From: Arion vulgaris
Lineage: Eukaryota; Mollusca; Gastropoda; Stylommatophora; Arionidae
Assembly (NCBI GenBank): GCA_020796225.1
Contig: CM036756.1
Location: 60,285,644 to 60,349,643, forward strand
Direction of reading: 5' to 3'
Length of the DNA: 64,000 bases
Part shown: positions 56,531-64,000 of the stretch, one piece after another
How positions within the stretch are numbered: the first letter of the stretch is position 1
Layout of the letters: every line of letters begins with the position of its first letter
Program-made: the position numbers and the translations under genes
The notes under the pieces: generated by a model
Database searches by the model: none
What the model was told of the DNA's origin: nothing
What the model saw: only the letters and a program-made list of their open reading frames with translations

Positions 56531-56790
56531 GATTAAGGGGAGTGCAAACACGACATATGATCCAAGAATATCAAAGCAGGCATTGAAGTGGAGTGCAAAC
56601 ACGACATATGATCCAAGAATATCAAAGCAGGCATTGAAGTGGAGTGCAAACACGACATATGATCCAAGAATATCAAAGCAGGCATTGAAGTGGAGTGCAA
56701 ACACGACATATGATCCAAGAATATGAAAGCAGGCATTGAAGTGGAGTGCAAACACGACATATGATCCAAGAATATGAAAGCAGGCATTGA
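56530..56790. repeat. 51-bp minisatellite, five copies
   Basis: Unit gagtgcaaacacgacatatg...gcattgaagtg. In the + frame each unit reads SANTTYDPRISKQALKW, the LINE segment DQRISKQALEW. A diverged extra unit lies at 56396-56455, on the other side of the captured exon fragment. Confidence 0.95.
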
Positions 56791-56954
56791 AGTGGGGTTC
56801 AAAGGGTTCAAGAAAGGGAGCACGACCTTGGGAGATCCTGAAACGAACTTTGCTGAGAGAGGCAAGAAATATCGGCCTCAGTTCCATGGAGCATACTGAG
56901 CGAGTTGCCCAGGATAGAGCCGTATGGAGAAATTGTTTGCAGGCCATATGTTTA

Positions 56955-57205
56955 AAAGGGTTTAAAAGCCGAAGGATTGACTTCATTGCACCGGGTTTTA
57001 CCCCATACGGCTCGGTCCTCTCCGCAGAAATGGCACGCCACCTGCCGAGAGTATTGCACAAAGCACGAACTCCGTAGCTCCAGCAACAATCCTAGGGGTC
57101 TTTGGAAAAACTGCACTTGTGAACAGAATGGCGCGGTGCGGACTCGAACCCACGACCTTCGACTCACAAGGCAGAGGGCTTAACCACTTAGCCACCGAGA
57201 CACCG
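56955..57205 (-). mobile_element. tRNA-derived SINE family E copy
   Basis: Minus-strand head GGTGGCTAAGTGGTTAAGCC and exact B box GGTTCGAGTCC (tRNA-Ser/Leu-like). Inserted in a LINE, with ggccatatgt repeated at both sides as target duplication. Confidence 0.88.
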
Positions 57206-57254
57206 AGGCCATATGTAACGTATAATGGTACGAGATTAATTATTATTATTATTA

Positions 57255-57475
57255 TTAAACACGAAACAACAAACATTGAGAAGGCTGACAGGAAACATTG
57301 CAAAACATGCACTGAGGGGGAAGAGGGGTATGGAAAGGTCTAGAAATACCTGGAGAAGAGATCTGAGACTGGTATTAAAAGGATATGCAAGGGAGGGAGA
57401 AAATTGGAAGGGATTGCAAGATAGACATGCTTGGAAGGAATTGCAAGATAGACATGCGCTAGAAGAAGTTTGTTG
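57255..57475 (+). mobile_element. LINE C-terminal fragment
   Basis: Reads RRLTGNIAKHALRGKRGMER, SRNTWRRDLRLVLKGYAREG then a local duplication of LQDRHAWKELQDRHA. Relative of 39324-39725. Confidence 0.7.
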
Positions 57476-57554
57476 AAGACCTATCAATATTGATATTATC
57501 TTCTAATAAAATAACTGAACAATGTGTCCTTGCTTTTCAATATATAGCATGTAC

Positions 57555-57655
57555 AATATAATTTACCCAAGGGGGCGCTATCGAATCATTCACTGAAAAA
57601 GGGAGAGCTCTCTCCAAAAAAAAAAAAAGGTTGGGAACCTATGGTCTAGCTTGTC
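57555..57655. mobile_element. Fragment of hAT-type element
   Basis: gggggcgctatcgaatcatt and ggttgggaacctatggtcta are remnants of the 'wrong-looking g-rich then gttgggaacc' end also seen in the 5330 element class. Confidence 0.4.
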
Positions 57656-57840
57656 CCACCTGGAACTTGGGTCACACAACAGCAGCTGAAAATGCCTCTC
57701 TAACCTGTGTGAGGTGTTTGCGTCTGATACAGTCATAACCAACTCATCTATGGCAGTATGTGCGCTTCTTCTTCTCTTTGGTCTTCATCTATGCAGTCTT
57801 CCCGAAATCATACCCTTCAAAATTATCTTCTATAGAGAAT
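57640..57840 (-). mobile_element. LINE 3' end fragment, degraded
   Basis: Minus strand shows ctaacctgtgtgag-type tail words and gatgaagaccaaagagaaga (GRP region). 57841-58080 is AT-rich with nothing assigned. Confidence 0.45.
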
Positions 57841-58079
57841 AGTGTTATTATTTATGTCTAAATTATTTTATTTAATGCCATTTTTAAAATTCATTTATTT
57901 TCTTTTTAATCAACCACATCTCTACAATACTTGGATTTTCTGTAGGGAGTTATTTCTTATGTTTTATGTTTGTTGGCTTACACGCTCTAATATAACCCCC
58001 AAAAAATCAGTTCTTCAGTTAAATGAGGCGTGGCTCAGCTTAATGAGGATTTAATTTCATACATAACAAACAAATAAAC

Positions 58080-58350
58080 ATATCTCTTCAATTTTAAGCT
58101 TTTGTAGAATGGACATATTTGTTAGTTTTTGTTTGTTTTTGTCTATGGTATTCTGAGTATTCTTCTGTAGCCCTCGCATTCAATGGTATTGATCATTTTG
58201 TTTCACTGTTTTATTATTAATCTATGCCTCACAGCCATGCGCCATTATGGGAAAAATATATGCTTTTACAGAAATGCCTCTAATTACACAGCCGAAAAAT
58301 TGATCGTTCAGGTGAGCGCAAATGTCTGTCCATGCAGGTCATCGCTCGTT
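58080..58350 (-). mobile_element. LINE RT C-terminal fragment, degraded
   Basis: Minus strand has KAYIFPIMAHGCEA, equivalent to the VWPVLLYGCEAW motif after the RT domain. Confidence 0.5.
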
Positions 58351-58374
58351 ACCCTCTCTGGCGAAAAACACACA

Positions 58375-58640
58375 TAGGTCACACAGAGTGGTCAACGGGT
58401 GGTATTTCTAGAGCACTCGCGGAAGTGGCTCTCTGGACTATAATCACATGCAGAGTATCCCTTGTGATTAATAAATTATGTTTTTGGAGCGTTTTCCGCT
58501 CTAGGAATTAGAGGATTCTGCAGTGGTGACCAATAGACTCTACCTGAGTAGGAGACTCCGGAACACTAAGTATAGCAAAACACGCTTAGAGTTAATGGAG
58601 ATTTCTGGGTCTACAAGAAAGCCAAGTACTCTCCTCCACG
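58375..58640. repeat. Interspersed repeat family H
   Basis: Shares agtggtcaacgggtggt, ggactataatcacatgcaga and gtgaccaatagactcta with 63840-64000, in the same orientation. Confidence 0.7.
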
Positions 58641-58730
58641 CAAATATAAGAAAAAGAGTGAAAACTCATAATTCCTGAGGGTTCAACAACAATAACAACA
58701 GAAAGGCTTAAACATGTAGACACAGATTAC

Positions 58731-58856
58731 CTCGTGCAGAGAGAGACCAAGAAATGCCACGTTATGCTTTATATCGCTGAATGCTTCGCGGTATAACGAC
58801 TCTTGGTCTACGAGTGATATACGAAGCCCTTGTCTTCTAATGATGCTATTATAACT
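58731..58856 (-). CDS. BTB-BACK protein gene, exon with first part of BACK
   Basis: Acceptor tttctttctctgtcacag and donor CTGCACGAG|gtaatc give 42 codons, phase 0 to 0. The peptide SYNSIIRRQGLRISLVDQES and YREAFSDIKHNVAFLGLSLHE fits the first BACK helices (NCL.I...A....L...A...I..NF..V....FL.L). It joins directly to the BTB exon without a gap in the family alignment. Its acceptor and first nine coding bases lie inside the first copy of an 88-bp tandem repeat, so three decoy acceptors sit upstream. Confidence 0.87.
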
Positions 58857-59199
58857 CTGTGACAGAGAAAGAAAAATAACAAGATAACACAAATATTTAT
58901 TATAACTGGTATCACTGACTTTCTGACATACTCATATTATAACTCTGTGACAGAGAAAGAAAAATAACAAGATAACACAAATATTTATTATAACTGGTAT
59001 CACTGACTTTCTGACATACTCATATTATAACTCTGTGACAGAGAAAGAAAAATAACAAGATAACACAAATATTTATTATAACTGGTATCACTGACTTTCT
59101 GACATACTCATATTATAACTCTGTGACAGAGAAAGAAAAATAACAAGATAACACAAATATTTATTATAACTGGTATCACTGACTTTCTGACATACTCAT
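58848..59199. repeat. 88-bp tandem repeat, four exact copies
   Basis: Copies start at 58848, 58936, 59024 and 59112 (attataactctgtgacagag...) and are virtually identical. Copy 1 includes the splice acceptor and first nine bases of the BACK exon at 58731-58856. 59200-59590 holds nothing recognised. Confidence 0.97.
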
Positions 59200-59589
59200 A
59201 CGAACTTAGTTTCAACAATTAGGTAAAGAAATAAATGAATGTAGATAGTCCCCTTGACATGCTGGTAATTTAGATTTCTTAATTAACTGCTTCGCTTTCA
59301 TTATCATCATCTTAACGTCTACAATAAGCAACGCCACTTGATAAACCGTTCTCTCAGACCACATTTTTCGAAAATTCTACCATCATTTAGACAGACAAGA
59401 CAAATGTTGATAAGTGCTTCCTCGATGATTTTAACCTGTCTGTTGGTAGTACTCGTAGTTTTGTTATAAAACACTCCTCGAACATTTAAGTCACCACATA
59501 TCAGTATGCTATCGTGGACATACTCCTAGACAATGTTCAATCTATTTCATTTGCCAGTATCCCTACTGTTGTTTAGTAAGTACTCAAGT

Positions 59590-59765
59590 AGTAGTATGTC
59601 CCTTGCGGAACGTCGCATTCATTACAGACCTCCAGAAAAGCTCTCTGTCTCTTACAAGTTCTCCTGCCTCTTCCAGCGTCATGTTCAAGGTTTCTTTGAT
59701 GTCCTGCTGCCATCTTCATCTTGGTCGTCCTCTGCCTCGTTTTCCAGGGACGATGAATAGTAAGT
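59590..59765 (-). mobile_element. LINE 3' end fragment
   Basis: Minus counterpart of 53880-54035: cttgcggaacgtcgcattca and ccagaaaagctctctgtctc. 59766-60050 is AT-rich and unassigned. Confidence 0.6.
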
Positions 59766-60049
59766 ACTATTTAAAACAATCACAAACATGATTACATGTC
59801 AATAATCCATAACTTATTAAATGCAATAAAATAATAATCTGAAAAAACGTATATATACATATATATGGTATGGTGCTGATCATTATATAGATATGAAAGA
59901 AACGCATACATACATATAGGAAGAGATATAAGGAGAGCTGTATAAGTAGGAGTCAGCATGAAGTAAGATACACAGACAACAATAATAGACACATTATTAA
60001 TGTATAAGTGCATTCATCTCTCCAGAACCATTTGTACTTAGTTAACATC

Positions 60050-60665
60050 AAGGGGAGGAGTACAACATGAAAATAAATATAATAAAGACAGAGACACTGG
60101 CTATAAGTAGACAACCAGAAAACATTACAATAAAACTCCAGAACGTAGAAATAAAACAAACCATTGAGGTCAAATACTTAGGAGCAATTATCACAGCAGA
60201 CGGAAGTATCGATAGCGAAATCAACAATCGATGCAAGAAAGCTAACCAGGTAACACCACTGTTGACACATAAAGAGATACTGCAAAAAACTAAAGCAAAT
60301 CTTAAAAGAACGATTTTCTGGCCAATACTATGTTACCAGTGTCAAATATGGCTAATATGGGCGGAAAATCATAACGACAGAGATGGGGGTGTCTTGGAAG
60401 AGCTGCAGGTGTGACAATAAGATACAAAATTAGAAATGAAGAAATCAGAAGAAGACTGGATGTGAAACCAGTCATGCAATTTATAAAAGAACAAGAGATT
60501 AAATAGTTTGGACACCTGACAAGAATGCACTGGTATCGCCTACCAAAAAGAGCCACATAGTAAATGTATAACGAGTACAAAGCAAGAGGAAGACCACGCA
60601 AAAGAGGAGCGACGACATCAAGAACAGCCTTAGGAAAAGGAATGCAAGCTTACAAAGTGCCTTAA
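60050..60665 (+). mobile_element. LINE RT C-terminal fragment
   Basis: Reads KINIIKTETLAISRQPENIT, IKQTIEVKYLGAIITADGSI and FWPILCYQCQIW, then a broken tail with aagcaagaggaagaccacgc. Confidence 0.8.
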
Positions 60666-60689
60666 AACAAGCACACACGACCACTAATA

Positions 60690-61330
60690 ACCCACCTCTT
60701 CCCCCGGTCGCTTGATATATTGTCGTATTGTAAAGTTTTAAGATGTCTGTAACTCCATCAACCCATCTTTTTCTTGGTCTGCCCTTCCTCTTGATGATTC
60801 CATTTTCTGGTTGTACGCTCTTGCAACTGGTGTATTCGGGTTCATTCTGACCAAGTGGCCAAACCATTTGAGTCTCTGTTTTTCAATAGATCTAATAGCA
60901 GGTGTTGTTCCGACTGTTCTTCTAATTACCTCATTTCTTATATGGTCTCTTCTTGTTTTATTTACTTCTTTCCTCAAGCATCTCATTTCACATGTGGTAA
61001 TTTTACTTTCTTGTTCTCTTGTCAGTGCCCATGTTTGGCTCTGGTAGCACAGTGTTGGTATAAAGATTGAATTTATAATCTGTCTTTTAGTCTCTACTGG
61101 AATTGCCGGGTGTTTCAAGATTAGGTAAGATGGTATGTAATGTTGTTGGCTTGCTGGATTCTAGTTTCCATCTCTCTGTCCAGTCTACTATCCGATGTGA
61201 AGGTACTTCCAAGGTATTTGAATTCTCTCACCTGCTTTAGCGTTTGGTCATTTATTTGTATGTTGATATATTATAGTCATGCTTATCTTATAGTCATGCT
61301 TATAGTCATGACTTCTGTCTTTTGAATGTT
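60690..61330 (-). mobile_element. LINE RT C-terminal fragment
   Basis: Minus strand from about 61325 has a KTEVMT region, EFKYLGS-type text, then SIFIPTLCYQSQTWALTREQ, RLKWFGHLVRMNPNTPVARA and the degraded GRADQEKDGL. It faces the + LINE at 60050 in a tail-to-tail arrangement. Confidence 0.8.
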
Positions 61331-61344
61331 GATTTTCATGTTGT

Positions 61345-62900
61345 ATTTGAGGCAGCTATTGTTGCAGCTATTAATTACAACTATGAAGGACCACAAATGC
61401 TTCCATCAGAAGTTATCAACGCCATAAGACACACGAAAAAAGGCAAAACACCAGGACCAGACAATATAACAACAGAAGAAATAGAAGCAGCAGGCGAATT
61501 GGGCATAGGCGTTTTAACAAAATTATTCAATGACATCAACAACACCGGATGAGTACCCAAAGATTTACGACAATCCATTTTTATAGCACTACCAAAGAAA
61601 GCAGGAACGATAGAATGCGAAGAACACCGCACAATCAGCCTCATGAGTCACGTAACAAAACTACTTTTCAGCATTATTATGAGAAGGGTACGAAACAAAA
61701 TAAGACCAGAAGTTAAGGAAGAACAATGTGACTTTGTTGAACGCAGAGGAACAAACAACACAATATATACAATAAGAACAATAATGGAAAGATCAATAGA
61801 AATGAAGTTGGACTTATACCTATGTTTCATAGACTACGCAAAAGCTTTCGATAAAGTAAAACATGGAGAAATAATCAGCATATTAGAAAGTATAAATATT
61901 GATGGGAAAGATCCGAGACTGATCAAGAATTTGTACTGGCAACAAAGCGCAGCTATAAGACTAGAGAATAAGATTGGAATCTATCAGGCGATACAGTTAG
62001 GAGTAAGACAAGGGTGCGTACTCTGACCAGACCTGTTTAACCTATACAGTGAAAACATCATGAGATCTATAGAAGAAAAGACAGGAATAACAGTCGGTGG
62101 ACAAAATATGAACAATCTAAGATACGCTGATGACACAATTCTCATGGCTACAAATGAACAAGATCTGCAAGACTTGATAGACATATTAGTGAGAGAACGT
62201 GAAAAGAAAGGATTAAGCATGAATATAAAGAAAACAGAGGTTATGGTTGTCTCCAAGAAACAGGAAACACCAACATGTAATATCAAAATAAATAACAACA
62301 CTGAAACAAGTCCATCGATTCAAGTATCTCGGAACTTTCCTAACATCAGATGGAAGATGTACAACAGAGATTAGGAGTAGAATAGCTCAAACGAAAGCAG
62401 CTTTTATGAAAATGAAGAACACACTTTGCGTGAACTCACTACCAATGACACTGCGAAAACGAGTACTCCAATGCTATATTGAACCAATTCTTATGTATGG
62501 CAGCGAATCATGGACAATGAACAGACTATCAATACGATCATTGGAAGCCACAGAGATGTGATTTTACAGAAGAATGCTGAAAATTCCATGGACAGCAAAG
62601 AAAACAAATCTGGAGGTTTTAAATCAGGTCTGCACACAAAGAAACCTTATCAAAAGAATAAGAATCCGACAATCAAGGTTCTTCGGGCAAATAATGCGAG
62701 AAGGTTTAGCACATTTGGTGACTACAGGTAAAATTCAAGGAAGGAGAGATCGTGAAAGACAGAGGGAGAAGATGTTGGATGGCCTGACATCATGGTTCAA
62801 CAAAATATCGACGTCAGAACTGATTAGATGCACCAAGCAAAGAGAGTTGTGGAGAGACATGATCGCCTACGCCGGCAGGAACGGCACTTGATTGATTGAT
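61345..62900 (+). pseudogene. LINE reverse transcriptase, nearly full C-terminal half
   Basis: In order: VINAIRHTKKGKTPGPDNIT, a stop near 61550, [28 protein letters not shown]-like text, [20 protein letters not shown] (motif A), [11 protein letters not shown] then a stop, MNNLRYADDTILMATNEQDL (catalytic YADD), SMNIKKTEVMVVSKK, YIEPILMYGSESW-like text in another frame, and LAHLVTTGKIQGRRDRERQR to MIAYAGRNGT-stop with a gattgattg tail. It is the best reference for the GRNGT family tails at 13015, 17040 and 17440. At least two stops and two frame changes make it inactive. Confidence 0.92.
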
Positions 62901-63029
62901 TGTTGAGTAAATTTATGTGTTCTTGAAGCTGTTGAATATTATAATGGAATAAACACTGGTCGTCAGCAAAGAGCAGTTCATTATGTTGGTCTACGTCGAT
63001 ATAAAGAAGTAAATGGTGAATAAGAAGAA

Positions 63030-63605
63030 GAAGGTTTCATAGATTGATAGGTAATTAGACGCGTAGATGGGAACTAGACAGGTAAGTAAACAGGTAGACG
63101 AATCAATGGACAGAAAGAAACATAGACACATATGAAATCAGACATACGTATAAACAGACAGATAGATAAATAGATAACTAGAAAGATTTATATACAGACA
63201 GACAGATAGACAGAAAGACACACAGACAGAAAGACAGATAGAAAGATAGACAGACAGACGGACAAAGAGACAGATAGACAGAAAGAGAGATAGACAGAAA
63301 GAGAGAGAGAGAGATAGATAGATAGACAGATAGACAGATAGACAGATAGACAGATGGACAGATGGACAGATGGACAGATAGACAGATAGACAGATAGACA
63401 GATAAACAGATGGATAGATGCACAGATGGACAGATGGACAGATGGATATATGGATATATGGACAGATGGACAGATGGACAGATGGGCAAATGGGCAGATG
63501 GGCAGATGGACAGATGGACAGATAGAAGATAGGTAGGTAGGTAGGTAGGTAGGTAGACAGATAGACATATAGATATACAGATAGATAGACATATAGACAC
63601 ATAGA
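63030..63605. repeat. GATA/GACA tetranucleotide tract
   Basis: Runs of gatagacagatggacagatag and gtaggtaggtag. It lies right after the donor of the BTB exon, starting eight bases into the intron. Minus-strand C/L/S/Y-rich frames over it are artefacts. Confidence 0.96.
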
Positions 63606-63612
63606 TACTCAC

Positions 63613-63759
63613 AGCTATATTGTCCAGTGTGGGATGAGCTAAGATGTCCTTGACTATGTCCACTACCTCGTGTACGCCCATGAACAGGGCGGCGTTGATC
63701 ACTGGTTCAAGTAAATCGTCTGTCAATGTCATGGTTGACGTGTACATGTAATTGAAGAT
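63613..63759 (-). CDS. BTB-BACK protein gene, exon with end of BTB domain
   Basis: Most upstream visible exon of a minus-strand gene of at least 43 kb. Acceptor cgaatgttccag and donor ATAGCT|gtgagt give exactly 49 codons, phase 0 on both sides. The peptide IFNYMYTSTMTLTDDLL... LFMGVHEVVDIVKDIL matches the last helices of BTB/POZ domains of Kelch-like proteins (ILNYIYTG.L.L...; A..LL....VV..C...L). BTB domains dimerise and bind Cullin-3 in this family; that role is inferred. The start of the BTB domain lies beyond the right edge. A GATA/GACA tetranucleotide tract begins directly after the donor. Confidence 0.88.
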
Positions 63760-63839
63760 CTGGAACATTCGCCCAATGTAAGACGAGATATTAACACAAC
63801 ATAAAAGGAAAAGTAAAAGAACCGTTTTTATACAATATC

Positions 63840-64000
63840 CACATAGAGTAGTCAACGGGTGGTTGTTCTAGAATAATGGTGAAGTAGCCCCCGGACTATA
63901 ATCACGTGTAGATTGTCCAGCGTGGTCATTGAGTGATGCTTATAGGGCAACTGATGCTCTAGAAAAGAGGAAGTATTGCACTAGTCACCAATAGACTCTA
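63840..64000. repeat. Interspersed repeat family H, cut by window edge
   Basis: Same landmarks as 58375-58640; agtagtcaacgggtggttgt, ggactataatcacgtgtaga, accaatagactcta. Confidence 0.7.

Larger units (their letters stand above)
56396..56960 (+). mobile_element. LINE C-terminal fragment with minisatellite
   Basis: After the 51-bp array the frame continues KGSRKGARPWEILKRTLLRE, ARNIGLSSMEHTERVAQDRA and VWRNCLQAIC, parallel to 33605-33815. A SINE E has inserted at about 56955 and the LINE resumes after 57205 (ccatatgtaacgtataatgg). Confidence 0.85.

Noticed and set aside
63138..63855. Minus-strand frame of 225 codons ending in C/L/S/Y-rich sequence
   Set aside because: Only 63613-63759 is exon; the rest reads through intron into the GATA/GACA tract.

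Overview
This is a metazoan genomic window, not a bacterial one. It is AT-rich and full of tandem repeats. Its genes are short exons with GT-AG boundaries separated by introns of several kilobases, packed with LINE, SINE, Penelope-like, hAT and mariner copies. A Spaetzle-like cystine-knot ligand and a BTB-BACK protein beside GIY-YIG Penelope elements suggest a protostome invertebrate. A mollusc is plausible, but the species cannot be fixed from sequence reading alone.

Two host genes can be assembled because exon phases agree exactly. On the + strand, four exons (6551-6876, 9310-9478, 12330-12449, 16822-16963) encode the last 251 residues of a secreted-type protein: a P/S/Q/N-rich pro-region, then a six-cysteine C-terminal domain ending in a YCNC motif, best read as Spaetzle-like. 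On the - strand, eight exons (63613-63759, 58731-58856, 55441-55676, 54153-54213, 48453-48585, 31834-31905, 27073-27129, 20362-21278) give 582 residues: the end of a BTB domain, a complete BACK domain, and a tail of about 390 residues rich in S/T/N without Kelch repeats. Both genes are cut at their 5' ends by the window edges or by exons I could not find. They converge tail to tail with 3.4 kb between their stop codons.

Everything else is repeat-derived. 1-5800: a 47-bp satellite, SINEs and a hAT-type MITE. 5.8-17 kb: Spaetzle-like gene with SINEs, a mariner and a decayed LINE in its introns. 17-26.5 kb: LINE tails, simple repeats, a 31-bp minisatellite inside a LINE, a 60-bp minisatellite. 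26.5-35 kb: further LINE, SINE and PLE pieces and a trinucleotide tract. 35.4-44.7 kb: a tandem segmental duplication whose first copy carries a Penelope-like insertion and whose second copy carries a hAT insertion. 44.7-49.3 kb: SINEs, two adjacent 19-bp minisatellites, a U2-snRNA-like sequence. 50-57.5 kb: LINEs, two of them hosting minisatellites. 57.5-64 kb: an 88-bp repeat that duplicates a splice acceptor, three LINE bodies and a GATA/GACA tract.

The strongest system-level observation is that three separate minisatellites (31, 25 and 51 bp units) each grew from the same C-terminal coding region of LINE remnants. The second is that skipping the 61-nt exon of the BTB-BACK gene would switch translation into an alternative frame that stays open through four downstream exons. 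No computation was run; all family calls come from reading motifs and splice phases.
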